A DNA stretch of 64,000 nt from Gracilaria gracilis (GCA_030374805.1 JARGSG010000001.1:1302001-1366000); one strand, 5' to 3'. Counted from the stretch's first letter, positions 49,712 to 60,784 are shown. Translations and numbers: made by a program. The notes: generated by a model from the sequence alone, not told the origin.

Positions 49712-50881
49712 ATGTCTGACACTGCAGTCGGTCAGGTGTCCGTGGGCACCGCCAAGATGATCGGCTTCTTGCTGGCCATCTGCGGAAACACGCTTATCGC
49801 GTGCTCGCTCACGCTGCAGAAGAAGGCCCACAACGCCGTTGAAAACCAGTCTGACCCTGAGCGCAATGTCGAGCAGCAACCCGACAACCCCGAGTCCGAA
49901 CAGCTGGCACAGCCCGCCTCCGCTGACATCGAACAGCAAGGCTTTGACACTTCTCGCCTCTCGGACACCGCAAGTGCCTCCGAGCTACACTTTCTACGCA
50001 ACTCGACGTGGTGGCTGGGCACCTTCCTCATGGCCGCCGGCGAAATTGGCAACTTTGCCGCCTTTGCCTTTGCTCCCGCCTCTCTTGTTGCCCCGCTGGG
50101 CGCATGGAGCGTTGTCCTTTCTGCTATTCTCGCCCATATTTTCCTGCAAGAACACGTTTCTAATGCCAACTTGCTTGGTATTGCTCTATGCGTCACCGGC
50201 GCTTTCCTAATTGGTGCTGCCGGTCCGGATGTCTCAGCCGCAGAGGCCTCGCTTGATGCCGACGCGGTAACCCGATTATTACTTCGAACCCCATTCGTCA
50301 TCTTCACACTGCTAACGCTCACAGCCACAGCATGCCTAATCTATTTATCACATCGCACTACGCTCGGCGAGCGTTACATTTTCATTTACGTCGGTGTCAG
50401 TTCTCTTTTGGGCGGTGTCACCGTTGTTTGCGCGAAGGCTTTGAGTACCTTTTTGCGTCTCACATTCGAAGGAAACTCCCAGTTTGGAGGTCTCCTTCCT
50501 TTCGTGCTTGTACTTATTCTTGCCATCACCATTCTAGCACAGCTTCGCTATCTCAACATGGCTATGGCTCAGTTTGGAAATGCTCAAGTTATTCCGGTGT
50601 ATTACGTATTGTTCACCTCATGCGCAATGACTTCTGGCGTCATCATGTACAGAGAATTCGACGCCCTAACCTCCAGAAACATCCCCTTTTTCCTAGGAAT
50701 CTGTTCCACCATGAGTGGCGTCTTCTTGGTCAGCAGGAGTGTGAAAGCTCAAAGAAAGGAAGCCTCCAACCCGAAAACGGATGCTGACTCCACCAAGGAC
50801 GGCGCAGGGAGACAATACGCCCCACTCCCGATTTCTCCCATTTCTTCGCCGAGAGGCAGTGGTCAACCCGTGTGGCCGTAA
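49712..50881 (+). CDS. NIPA-type magnesium transporter
   Basis: The protein is 389 aa from ATG 49712. Nine hydrophobic helices fit the NIPA family: the first reads MIGFLLAICGNTLIACSLTLQKKAH, the next ones WWLGTFLMAAGEIGNFAAFAFAPASLVAPLGA and LSAILAHIFLQE. The last ones include PVYYVLFTSCAMTSGVIMYREFD and FFLGICSTMSGVFLVS. A hydrophilic acidic insert (about 40-95) separates helices 1 and 2. NIPA proteins transport Mg2+ in plasma membrane or endosomes. The start at ATG gives the family N-terminus. Confidence 0.94.
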   Translation: MSDTAVGQVSVGTAKMIGFLLAICGNTLIACSLTLQKKAHNAVENQSDPERNVEQQPDNPESEQLAQPASADIEQQGFDTSRLSDTASASELHFLRNSTWWLGTFLMAAGEIGNFAAFAFAPASLVAPLGAWSVVLSAILAHIFLQEHVSNANLLGIALCVTGAFLIGAAGPDVSAAEASLDADAVTRLLLRTPFVIFTLLTLTATACLIYLSHRTTLGERYIFIYVGVSSLLGGVTVVCAKALSTFLRLTFEGNSQFGGLLPFVLVLILAITILAQLRYLNMAMAQFGNAQVIPVYYVLFTSCAMTSGVIMYREFDALTSRNIPFFLGICSTMSGVFLVSRSVKAQRKEASNPKTDADSTKDGAGRQYAPLPISPISSPRGSGQPVWP

Positions 50882-51100
50882 TCATATATGGTCAAAACAA
50901 CTTAACATCTCGCGCCATATTTGAATACGCCGAGCACGAACGGGTTGGATGTCACTGCTTTTTCGCGTCCGTCCAAAAGGTATCGAAACAGGTTCTCTCG
51001 CCCGTTATGGATGAGTGGGTATCTATGTAATGGCGACAGTTTTTTCTTATATCGCTTATTCCTGACTTTGATGCTAATGTTGTCTCAAAATCCGTCCACA

Positions 51101-52353
51101 TCATCGAGTCTGAATTGAGCCATAATTCGCCTCGTCACCCTCAGTTTTCGGAAGGGCTTCGGTACAGGATGATGGCAATGGCCCTTGTACATGTGATGGA
51201 AAGGGAGACCCCATTTGTAAAGATTGAGAACGCCAGTTCCAAAACATTCTCCATAATAATCGTACTGATGACAGAAGCGAATCGATACGATTGACTGAAT
51301 CTCGATGCGAGAGCTTCTCCGAACGAATTCTGAGCTCATAGTCAATTAAGACACGAACGGTGAGAAAGGAAGCCGTTAGTGTCGATACTGTAGCTGTACC
51401 AGCCGCTATATACATAATAACGAGCTGGTACTTGGCAGCCGTGCTTGGCGGAGTACCCCCGATAATCTATGTGGTCGACGGTAAGGCACATCAGAGATTG
51501 CAAGAGCGGTATTGTTAGATATGTTATATGTTCACGGGTAGTACCCGTGGCGTTCAAAAGGTTCCTTGCCTCTACTTACCTGTCCCGTCATCATTCCTGG
51601 GTAATCAGATATCACGAATTAAAGGATATAACAAAACAAGTTAGCAACTCTAGACGCAGAATGACGCATAGTGGTTCTCGAGATTGACGCACCTGGAATG
51701 GCGACAAGCCCTGCTACGCTCATAAGATTGAGTGTAGGAGTGAGTCCAAGTTTGATGCTAGATCTAATGACATGCATCGATGCTTCCCAGCGATTTGCTC
51801 CAAGGGCAAGAAGAAGTTCAACATCATGTTTGTGCTCTGCCAGATTGGTAACAATGCAAGACACGGCTACACTGACTGCTGTCATAGAGTTGCCAGTGAT
51901 CATGCCTACGACGGGAATAACGTATTGTGCGTCTAGGCCAACCGGTACGACTATTGTGAAGGTGAACAATGCGAATAATGAGACGGTTGTAGCAATACAA
52001 ACAAAGCACACAAGGAATAGAGCATCAAAAGTATACGGCGGCCTCGAAGCTGCTTCGATGGCTGCGATGACCATCATAAAGACCACATATGCCAACACTA
52101 GTAGCGGCTTGTTGAACTTGATGATAGGGACCAGAACTAGCCCCAAGGCGCTGAGCTGCAGAAAGCACCGAAGGGCTCCAACTGCAAGCTGCTTTTCAAT
52201 ATCCAGAGACAAACGCTGGCTGACGATAACAACAACTGCGAGTGATAGCAATAAAAATGATAGTTGTACATATGAGATTTCAACCACGCCATTTCCGGTC
52301 ACTTCCTCAGAAGAATCTTTGATTGCGCTAATAGTTTGTAACATCAGAGTCAT
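51101..52353 (-). CDS. FetB/STAR2-like (UPF0014) membrane protein, three exons
   Basis: A spliced gene. Exon 1 is 52353-51693, exon 2 is 51596-51580 (17 nt), exon 3 is 51466-51101, giving 347 aa. Introns are 96 nt (GTGCGT...CCAG) and 113 nt (GTAAGT...ATAG). The joints restore the family motif: VAIPG in exon 1, MMTGQ in exon 2, IIGGTPPSTAAKYQLVIMY in exon 3. Seven membrane helices are predicted. Earlier motifs are VVGMITGNSMTAVSVAV and LLLALGANRWEAS. Relatives are bacterial FetB (iron export with the ATPase FetA) and plant ALS3/STAR2 (aluminium tolerance). The ATPase partner is not in the window. The hydrophilic C-terminal tail of about 80 residues is longer than usual. Confidence 0.9.
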
Positions 52354-53126
52354 ATTGTGCGAGAATCTTGTGTTCACTGTTCACTGATCGGGGCCGACGA
52401 ATCCTTAGCCCTCTAGCTAGGCAAGGTGTGAAGGGTGATCAGCGCCGTCTTCTCTACAGCATCTATTAAAGAGCTTTGCAGGTGGGAAATCTCCAAGGAG
52501 GATCAAGAGACCATGGACATCGAATGGATTCAAGATTCTTGAATATTTTTTCACACCCTCATATATCTACAATCGAAAAATGGGCGTCACTCGCATGTCA
52601 CGTCCAAAATTGTAATAAAACCGCGCAGGGTCTTGCCCTCCGCGGTGTACAGGTTGACGCGTGTCGCAAGTAAATGCTACGCTGCAGCCTGCAAGGCTTG
52701 CACGCCGGCGGGGCCGTGGCGGAGCTTGTGCCAGACCGTGACAACCGTCTTTCGTGCCGCATTGCACATCTTCGGTCCCCACTCAAAGCCTCCGGCCGGG
52801 TCCCAGCGAGCACTTCATCCCGCCGCGGCTTCCAACGCGTTAGAGAAGAGCGAACCGGGCTCCAGGTACATCCGTGTCCGTCGCACCCTCACCTGGCTTC
52901 GTCTTAGTTCGCGTCCCGAGGCGTCCCCTTGTACCCCGTCCCGGAGCTCAAAAGCCGTTAGGTTGCCGCCCGATTACCTTATTTCGCCGCCCATCGTATA
53001 TAAGAAGAAGAAAAGCCGCCCACGCTCTGCTCTCATTTCTGCCTAACGTTGTGCATCCTAATTCATCAACTTTTTACCCTCTACTCACTCCCCTTTTGTT
53101 ACGCTGTGCATTGACGAATCTCAAAC
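52354..53126. promoter_or_regulatory. Divergent promoter, FetB-like and zuotin genes
   Basis: About 770 bp. TATATAAG at 52997-53004 lies about 120 bp before the zuotin ATG and is a likely TATA box. GC-rich frames in 52633-53046 have no recognisable content. Confidence 0.45.
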
Positions 53127-55034
53127 ATGGCCCGAATATTCCCTCGAACGAAAGCAACCCCTCTTCTTTGTTTGCCGCCCGCGACTGGTAGTCTACCGGA
53201 ACAGGGCGGTATCGTCGTTTGCTCACCTGCTGCTCCTATTTCGAAGAATGTTGAACATGCCGGACATTTCTACCAACAGAAGCTCATACGGACGTACGCT
53301 CTAAACGTTTCTGACGCTGATGATGACTCGAATAGTAGCGTCGTGGAATCAGACCAAGCCCGACGCCCAGACTCCTCGACTGCCGCGAAGACACTTGCTT
53401 CGAAGATGGCCATTGGCAGTGACGACCTCTACGAGCTTCTTGAACTAGGCCACAAGAGATGGCATGCTACTGCCGATGAGATCAAGAAGAGCTTCCGAAG
53501 AATTAGTCTGATATATCACCCAGACAAGATATCACATCAAGGAGAGGAAGCGCGTCTTAATTCAGAGACTCACTTCAAGGCTGTGAAGAAGGCGTATGAG
53601 GTTCTCTCAGACAAGAAGAAGCGCGCTGCCTATGACTCCATTGATGATGTAGATGATTCGCTCCCCTCTGAGAAAGACGCTACTTCCTCCCCGAGTCGGT
53701 TCTACGAGAAGTTCGGAAACTGTTTCGCTATCAATGCGAGGTGGTCAGTATCTAATCGCGTGCCTGAACTGGGCGATGATGGTACGGATATTGATACTGT
53801 GCATAAGTTCTACGATTTCTGGTATTCGTTCAAGTCATGGAGAGATTTCTCGTTTGATCTCGAGTATGACACGGATCAAGCCGAATGTCGAGAAGAAAAG
53901 CGATGGATGGAACGTCAGAATTCGAAACACATCAAGTCTAGAAAACTAGAGGAGAACGCTCGCATTCGCAGGCTTGTAGACCTCGCATTCAAGCATGATC
54001 CCCGTCTAAAGCGCATCAAAGAGGAAAAGAAGGCGAAGAAGGACGCCCAAAAAGCAGAGAAGCGCAAGAGGGCAGAGGAGCAAGCCCGAATAGCTCGCGA
54101 GAAGGAAGAGAAAGAACACCGAGAAGCTGAGAAAAGGGCTGCGGAAGAAAAGCTCCAACGACAGGCAGCCAAGAAAGAACGAGAAGCTGCGAGACAGAGA
54201 CTACGGAAATCTCGCCAGCGGTTACGTGCTGTTTCTCGAGGAGCAGGATTAATGGACTCTGATAGATGTTTAGAGGCAGTGGAAAGAATGTGCGCGAAGG
54301 GCAACGTGGAGAGTATTGATTCAATAACTCAAATTGTCGAATCTATCGAAGAACAGGGAAATGATGTCCAAGCCCGTGCTCTGCGTGTCATGGAAAGAGC
54401 ATTGCTTTCCCCTCTTAAACCTTTGCCGAATACAGCACTGGACGAGCTTGACTCCATGGGTGCTGAAGATCCTAAGAGTACATCTTCAGAATCAAAGCGA
54501 GAGGAAAGAGCGGACCAGAAAACCAATGGAAGCGCTTCGTCCAAAGCAAGCAAGCCATGGACCCAAGACGAGCTCTCTCTGCTTTCGAAGGCTGTCGCCA
54601 AGTATCCCGGGGGCACTGTAGAGCGGTGGAGCAGAATAGCTGATTTCGTCGGAACCCGATCAAGCGACGAAGTCTTGCGGAAAGTTAGCGATAACCGTCC
54701 TTCGAAAATCCGCACGGGCACTGCCTCTGGAGAATCTAGGGTCTCGCAGCAACAATCCGCATTTGATCGTTTTCAAGAGAAGAAGAAGGGCAACCCCGTT
54801 ACGCCACAGGGCAACCCATCAAGCTCAACGAGAGTATCTCAGCCCCCGAACAAGTTGCATTTCACACCAAAACAACAAACCATGTTCGAAACGGCGCTGA
54901 AGAAACACCCTGCAAGCGACGGAGAGGCCAGGTGGAAGAAGGTGTCTGTCACGGTCGGCCGAAGCCCTGAAGAATGCAAAGAGCGTTTTCAGGAACTCAT
55001 TGCATTCTTCAGATCACGGAAAGCCTCCACGTAA
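53127..55034 (+). CDS. DNAJC2: Zuotin/DNAJC2 ribosome-associated J-protein with SANT domains
   Basis: The protein is 635 aa from ATG 53127. A J domain lies at about 98-165 with the HPD motif (IYHPDKISHQ). The zuotin-homology region follows (RFYEKFGNCFAINARWSV ... VHKFYDFWYSFKSWRDFS). A long charged helix (about 270-370) corresponds to the ribosome-binding segment, and two SANT/MYB domains (about 476-525 and 578-632) are present, as in animals and plants but not yeast. With an Hsp70 it forms the ribosome-associated complex that assists nascent chains; the SANT forms also act on chromatin. Confidence 0.95.
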   Translation: MARIFPRTKATPLLCLPPATGSLPEQGGIVVCSPAAPISKNVEHAGHFYQQKLIRTYALNVSDADDDSNSSVVESDQARRPDSSTAAKTLASKMAIGSDDLYELLELGHKRWHATADEIKKSFRRISLIYHPDKISHQGEEARLNSETHFKAVKKAYEVLSDKKKRAAYDSIDDVDDSLPSEKDATSSPSRFYEKFGNCFAINARWSVSNRVPELGDDGTDIDTVHKFYDFWYSFKSWRDFSFDLEYDTDQAECREEKRWMERQNSKHIKSRKLEENARIRRLVDLAFKHDPRLKRIKEEKKAKKDAQKAEKRKRAEEQARIAREKEEKEHREAEKRAAEEKLQRQAAKKEREAARQRLRKSRQRLRAVSRGAGLMDSDRCLEAVERMCAKGNVESIDSITQIVESIEEQGNDVQARALRVMERALLSPLKPLPNTALDELDSMGAEDPKSTSSESKREERADQKTNGSASSKASKPWTQDELSLLSKAVAKYPGGTVERWSRIADFVGTRSSDEVLRKVSDNRPSKIRTGTASGESRVSQQQSAFDRFQEKKKGNPVTPQGNPSSSTRVSQPPNKLHFTPKQQTMFETALKKHPASDGEARWKKVSVTVGRSPEECKERFQELIAFFRSRKAST

Positions 55035-55150
55035 GTTTCATAACACATTCTTCGTTGGTGTTGTTACCTTCCTGTTTATGTCGCACTGAGGGAAGTTATT
55101 GTAAATTTCTTGGAAGTTCCCCCGTTTTCGATTCAGGTTAACAGGTACAA

Positions 55151-55272
55151 GAAACAACCACGTTATGGCCTGGAGAAACAAAAAGGAACGGAATCATTTT
55201 GCTCATTCGTAGAAACAGCCACGTTATGGCCTGGAGAAACAAGAAGGAACAGAATCATTTTGCTCATTCGTA
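55151..55272 (+). repeat. 61-bp tandem duplication
   Basis: Two adjacent copies of 61 bp (55151-55211 and 55212-55272) share CCACGTTATGGCCTGGAGAA and TGCTCATTCGTA, with about three differences. It lies just after zuotin, in its 3' flank. Simple local duplication. Confidence 0.85.
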
Positions 55273-55939
55273 ATAGCTGAAGAGGAAAGGAAGGATAGAG
55301 TTTTGGTGGATCCTATACTTGGGAATCTCTAAGTCTCGAATGGGATCAGCCTATATCGGAAAGACCTATCCTGCATAGCGCCATATATACCTCTCGTAGT
55401 AAGTCATGAGAAACATGCAAGTGTAACTTACTTCAGGTAAGAATTCGTTGTTCTCATTTATCTATGTTCCCTAGAAAGCAGAATTTGCGTCAGATGAGCT
55501 CCAAATACCTAGCGGATAAGTTACACGGTTTCTTTTACGAGATAATTACTTGCTGTTGTTCCATTGTCGTTTAGGACTTACATCATTATATAGCCTCGTT
55601 CGCTGAAGATCAGCTCGATGATTGATATATATATACCCCTCGTTTAACTCCTTTCATAGTTTTTTTTTTGTTTTTGCATCCTGAAGGCAGAAGGTCATAG
55701 GAACGCTCATCTACAAACCTCCCTTCATCTTGCAGAGGCAGGGTAAAGAAGCAGATGGGAGCCCTATTTTTCCAATCACGGGATGCGAATTTATGCCTTT
55801 AGGAGCGCACATGTCCCCTCTCGCCCTTCCACATATGATGTGCTTCGTTCAAGCAAAGTAGACCTGCACTCGTTTTACAAGCGTAAAACCCTATTCATCG
55901 AAGTGTGACACAGCAGAAACCTGCGCATTGACAGTGGTA
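55273..55939. other. Intergenic, no gene seen
   Basis: AT-rich, with TATATATATA near 55625. No frame or RNA gene is supported. The right end may be decayed LINE sequence leading into the RNase H fragment. Confidence 0.45.
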
Positions 55940-56284
55940 TATAGGAGAATATGAAACACACACGGACAAGTTGTAAGAGTTTTCACAGACTCTCAAGCAA
56001 TTGTCGCAATATTGCAAGGAAATCTCCGTAAACAGCCACAACACGCCCAACAACTGGATCGCGTGATCGATGTCTTAAGGCCGATAACGAGGTGCACATA
56101 AGTTAGATACCAAGTCATTGTGGCATTTTGCGAAACGAAGAAGCAGATAGGCTCGCCACTTAGAAAACTTGTTTTAGAAGCACCAAAGAAGATTATGGCC
56201 TTTTTGAGGAGAGAGACCTATCTATAGATAAAGCTCTGTTGTGATAGGAATTAGAACACATAGTCAAAATAAAGAAGAAGACGA
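55940..56284 (+). mobile_element. LINE fragment with RNase H, copy b
   Basis: A decayed piece of a non-LTR retrotransposon. RNase H-like sequence reads VRVFTDSQAIVAILQG (about 55965-56012), and a shifted frame shows the RY-HCG-NEEADRLAT block typical of LINE RNase H domains. The extreme C-terminal motif KKIMAFLRRETYL with TAG follows near 56185-56226, matching copies a and c. It ends in an AAAGAAGAAG tract (about 56271). The frame is broken in several places and much of the region between RNase H and the C-terminus is missing. Confidence 0.7.
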
Positions 56285-56741
56285 AGAGGCTCGCCACATC
56301 AGGATTGCCGATTCCGATGGATGAACAGTTAAACTATGGTGCCTTTGGATATGTTGGATATGCGTGCTGCTCTTTTGTCGAAACAAAAATGTCAGCCGCT
56401 GTCACGAGAGTGTCCGGACTTCATTTCTGGTGAGAGGGCAACCGGGAAGGCGAAGGTAACCCTGGCTCAGATTTACACTGGCCGTGTTTCCACTCTCCAT
56501 CCGGTTGCGTCTTTTCTGCAAAAGAAAACGCTGAATTCGCGGCACTCCCGTGAACAAAGACATTGATCACGTAGTGCTCTGCTGCCCGCTGACAAGGGCT
56601 TCACGACGTGAGCTTGTTTCCAGCATGCTGTACAGCGCAAGGTCCAAAGCCTGATAGACAGGAACCATAGAAGTTCTTGGCCTCTGCCACTACAGTTCAG
56701 TGATAAAGGACTGCTGTCCACAATTAGGAAGAAGAAGAAGC
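56285..56741 (+). mobile_element. LINE fragment, copy b'
   Basis: A second piece directly follows copy b. It begins at RLATSGLPIP, the end of RNase H, and contains KVTLAQIYTGRVSTLHPVAS and then a shifted HVVLCCPLTRASRREL block, the same zinc-cluster region as copy a. It ends in GGAAGAAGAAGAAG (56727-56740). The two copies in tandem suggest repeated insertion at a shared site or a duplicated element end. Several frame breaks. Confidence 0.65.
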
Positions 56742-57889
56742 CATATACTTATACTCCGTTGGCAAGGTATTGGAAAAGCCGGTGAATATGAATTAGAAAT
56801 GAACGCTGAGGATGAACTCATCAATCGCATACAGCAACGAGCCAGTTATTGGAATTAATGATGGACGGTCGGAACGGATTTCGCCTCAACAATTTACGCG
56901 ATGAAGTTCATCGAAGACTGTCAAATGAAGTTTGATATGCCCTCGTCTATCTTTTTGCCGCGTAGAACGTCAGAAGCCGGCCCAGCGCTGAGTGTGGTGC
57001 TGAGCAAGAAAATGGTTTCGTCGGTGGACTGCCTTGTGAAATCATCAAATGGTGATGTTTACACTTTGATTAATGTTGGACTTCTAAAGCTTAAAAGAGT
57101 TGGACCAGGTGCGTTAGAAACTGGGGCGACAGCAAAAGATGTTACTTTCAGGCGTTGCCGTATTCATTTTGATTTGGCGGTTGGTTGATGGCATCGAAAC
57201 ACAAGGCAGGTGACGTGCGGCTTTATCGGCTTTGTCGAAACCAGTATCGAGTCAGCAGAACTGGTATGGCCATGACATCGACCTTTCATTTACGAGCATC
57301 TCCCCTTCGCAATGCGAAGTTCGCATATCATTACCGACTGTACGCTAGAAGGGCATCTTGTTTTCTCGGCAAGAAGCGAAGGCTGGAGCTGCGTCGTGCT
57401 CAGGACACAAGGCAATTGTACGTGTCTGTAACACTACAATGTACAGCCTCTCTAGCCCGTGGTTGTCCCATTGGTGCCCAGAGAGTGTGATGGATTGGGA
57501 CGCCCTATTGACTCCCTGTTCATTGCAATCGGGGAACCACAAAGACGCTTGCTTTGTCCTTTCGTGAAGATTTCATATGGAGTCCATGTCTATCCGAAAC
57601 GAGTTTCGGATCAATGATAGAGCTTCAAAAGAACCAAAAATCAAATTCAAAAATTTGAAACCAAAATCCCATTCATTCTCCTCTTCAACACTTTTGGATT
57701 CGTGGGTTAACTTGAACGGAACGGAACCTCTATCCCGAGCATCGGTGCAAGGCTACAACTCCATATCCTTGGCATGGTCGCCCATAAATCAAACATAGTT
57801 ATTGTTACTCCCGTATAGTTGGCAGAAACAGAAACAGTCTACCGTTCTGCAAAAGACGCCACAGAAAAGCCATATCGAAAGAAAAGGCA
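56742..57889. other. Intergenic with small unexplained frames
   Basis: An ATG frame at 56901-57188 (95 aa, with DCLVKSSNGDVYTLINVGL) ends in TGA that overlaps by one base the ATG of a second frame at 57188-57490 (about 100 aa, basic). A third ATG frame lies at 57577-57798. None matches a family I know. They may be remnants of a gene or transposon. The last part is the KNL1 promoter. Confidence 0.3.
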
Positions 57890-60784
57890 ATGTCGACGAC
57901 ACCGATATCAAAGGGTAGGCCACCCTTGATTCCTATTCAAGACAACGCTCGCGCAATTCGTTCTCCTCTGGTTTCGACAATAACCAAAAACTTGGCGGTG
58001 GTTGCCCCAACATCACCAAAACGGAGTCGAGAAGATCCCCCGCGTCGCCCCACCACTAACTCACTACCACAAAATGCACGGTGCAACTATGAAACCGCAA
58101 CAGCTCACGATGACCGAGATGAACAAGGTAGTTCAAAAAGGAAGAAATCGAAGGGCGCCAATTCGAAGAAGCGTGTGTCTTTTGGGGGCAATTCCGTTAA
58201 GATTATCACTGAGCATAACGATGGACGAAGCACGCTTGCGAAGCCAAGGAGTCAACTATCCCCGAGAATTCCGATTGCGGACCAGCTCCAGACCCCTCCA
58301 TTGTCAAGACGAAATCCATCTCTGTTATCGGGCATAAACGATGACAGTGACATGGACACTCTATCCGCGACTCGTGCTCCGTCGCGAATCAGCGACTCCC
58401 CTTCTCGTTTTCCCCCTAGATCGTCTTCCAGGGGCACTATGGTATCACCAGTCAATCGTCTCCCTATGGCGGAAAGAGCACATGACAGACAGTCGTTCGG
58501 ATTGTTCTATGATGAAGATATCACAATTGCCGTTCGTGGCAAAGATCTGGGAACCACGGAGGAAGATACGACTCAACCTCTTCCATCCGTAGGCCCACTC
58601 ATAACCGAGGGTCAACCACCAGAGGCTGAGGATGGAGATATTACCTGCACTCTTGGATTTGGATTTCATGAGCTCATGAATCAGGCCCGTTATGACGAGG
58701 CCCCTCTTCCTAGGATAAATGAAGGCAGGAAGAGCCCCAAAACGTCCAATACACTTCCTGAGCAACGAAACCTTCTGCGTGACTACGAGAATTGCGACGA
58801 CTCGGCACTTAGTCCACTTAAAGAAGAATACATTTCTACCGAGTCCCCCGGAAATAGAGCCCCAAGATATAATGCAGAAGAAAATGGAACGAACCATGAA
58901 ATGCAGAAAAGCATGTCATTTCCGAGTGATCAAAAAACTACTGAAGCTGAACTCCTGGAAAATCCTCGTAGAGAGTACAAAGATAATGATTATTCCTTGA
59001 GGGATATGGGGCATTTGGAGAGTGACGGTATCAACCCTTCAAATGGTGCAGTTTCTTTGGAGGAGACCAAGCCTGATACTGGAAAAGGAATTGAGGCATC
59101 TTTGAACGATGTTGAAAGAGATGTTACTACAGAAATAGTGTCAAATGTTCAGTCGACGGGCAATCCGTACTCTGGGGCAGAGCTGCAAACAAACCCCGAT
59201 GAGTTAGGTGTTGGTTCTCTTGAAGTGTCACAAGGTCTCAATGAAATGGCCGATATGGAGAATCAGCCAGCTATGGCAGAATACGAAGGACTTCTTGATT
59301 CTGTTCTGCCTTCCTCTGGTCCCCCAATCGTAGGTATGGATTCTGAAGCTGTGAGCAGTCGAAATTTCAATCTTGATGAACTACTGGGTAGACTTGATGT
59401 TCGCTTCGATATTCCAACTCGAAGCGCCTATCGAGACGTTTCTATTGCACCCTTCGACTCGATTCCTCCGAAATTCGATCCTTCTTCCTCAGAGTTTGCG
59501 GTTTATGAATGTGGAAAGGAACAGTATTACATGAAGAGGCTACAAATGGAAAGAAACAAACTCAAGGAAGAGATCGCTTCGGTTATGGATTCTATCAAAT
59601 CATCAGAAGAAGAAATACAAGTCGTTTGCCCTCCCTTAGTTCAAATGTTGGCAGACTACGGAGATCGATCATCAAAACGTGGCACAGACTTGCAGTGTAG
59701 TGTGAAACGATTGCGGAAGATATGTACCTTTGAAGCTAAAGAGAAGTGGGTTGATTCGCGGAAAGTGTGGGAGAGCGATATAGGTGGACAGCTATCCATG
59801 TGCGCTTATGTTCTTGAAAACGATAACACCGCATGTCAAACACACTTGGAACGTACTCGTGGCTTTTATTCGAAGTTAAGCGAAGCAGACGACGAGTCAG
59901 GAGGTCCCGGAAAGGATTATCGGGATCCAAACCAGGCGCAACGGCTCTTAATTCGCGACGCATCTTTCGTGAAGGATCTGAGAGACTTTATCACGACTCA
60001 GGAGCTGGACAAAGTTAGCTTCCTGAAGAAGTTGGCCTTCCTTGAACCAATGGAAATCAAGCTATCAAGCGAAAGACAAGAACTTAAACTAATGGAAAAC
60101 GATCCTCAAGCTCTTACCAAAAGAATCGCCGAAAAGCGTGAAGAGTTTTCGACAATAGCAGCCGTAACCGGGGTAAGAATTACGGAGATTAGCATCAACT
60201 TGATATCCCTTACGGTTTGCGGCCTTGCAGATATCAACTTCAGCCTTCATGAAGATCGGATAATCAACACTACCTGCAAACCCGTGAGGTTGTTTGGGGG
60301 AGGTGACAAAGCGAAATATCAGACTCTTATTGATGATGCTGTTAGAGTTTTCAGCTCAGCTGCTTCGGTGAAGAGTATCAAATTCGTCCGTGACATACCG
60401 CCTATGCTCAGGAGATTCGCTTATCTGCTGGTAAGGACGCAACACTTTCTTGAAGAGGCTTGCAGATACTACATGAAGCATTTAGGCTCGCTGAATTCAT
60501 CAGCAGTGGTTGGAGCTGATGGCAATCTACATCACAAAGTTAGTGCCACAGGATTGTTTTATTCCATGGCCTTACGAACACATTTTGATATCGTGATATC
60601 CTGGACGGTGTACCCAACTGAGGACGGTGAGAACACTTATCAAGAAGTAATCGTGGAAGAAATCAAGAGAACCATCGGGCAGTTCCCCGACGAGGACGCC
60701 GTTAGAGCGGCTATTCAGAAAGGCGTAAGACTTGGGTTGTTTAGCATCTTTGACTCATTCACAGCAATTTGGGATTTGCTTTAA
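57890..60784 (+). CDS. KNL1: Kinetochore protein KNL1/Spc105/Spc7
   Basis: The protein is 964 aa from ATG 57890. Near the N-terminus KKRVSFGG (RVSF at 95-98) fits the PP1-binding motif of KNL1. Two possible MELT-like sites, DEDITIA (about 207) and DGDITCT (about 248), would be Mps1/Bub3 docking sites. A long disordered acidic region follows. From about 492, FNLDELLGRLDVRFD begins the Spc7 domain, then coiled coil (about 550-760) and a globular, probably RWD-type, C-terminus (about 780-964). It links centromere to microtubules within the KMN network. The assignment rests on architecture and the Spc7 motif. Confidence 0.8.
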   Translation: MSTTPISKGRPPLIPIQDNARAIRSPLVSTITKNLAVVAPTSPKRSREDPPRRPTTNSLPQNARCNYETATAHDDRDEQGSSKRKKSKGANSKKRVSFGGNSVKIITEHNDGRSTLAKPRSQLSPRIPIADQLQTPPLSRRNPSLLSGINDDSDMDTLSATRAPSRISDSPSRFPPRSSSRGTMVSPVNRLPMAERAHDRQSFGLFYDEDITIAVRGKDLGTTEEDTTQPLPSVGPLITEGQPPEAEDGDITCTLGFGFHELMNQARYDEAPLPRINEGRKSPKTSNTLPEQRNLLRDYENCDDSALSPLKEEYISTESPGNRAPRYNAEENGTNHEMQKSMSFPSDQKTTEAELLENPRREYKDNDYSLRDMGHLESDGINPSNGAVSLEETKPDTGKGIEASLNDVERDVTTEIVSNVQSTGNPYSGAELQTNPDELGVGSLEVSQGLNEMADMENQPAMAEYEGLLDSVLPSSGPPIVGMDSEAVSSRNFNLDELLGRLDVRFDIPTRSAYRDVSIAPFDSIPPKFDPSSSEFAVYECGKEQYYMKRLQMERNKLKEEIASVMDSIKSSEEEIQVVCPPLVQMLADYGDRSSKRGTDLQCSVKRLRKICTFEAKEKWVDSRKVWESDIGGQLSMCAYVLENDNTACQTHLERTRGFYSKLSEADDESGGPGKDYRDPNQAQRLLIRDASFVKDLRDFITTQELDKVSFLKKLAFLEPMEIKLSSERQELKLMENDPQALTKRIAEKREEFSTIAAVTGVRITEISINLISLTVCGLADINFSLHEDRIINTTCKPVRLFGGGDKAKYQTLIDDAVRVFSSAASVKSIKFVRDIPPMLRRFAYLLVRTQHFLEEACRYYMKHLGSLNSSAVVGADGNLHHKVSATGLFYSMALRTHFDIVISWTVYPTEDGENTYQEVIVEEIKRTIGQFPDEDAVRAAIQKGVRLGLFSIFDSFTAIWDLL

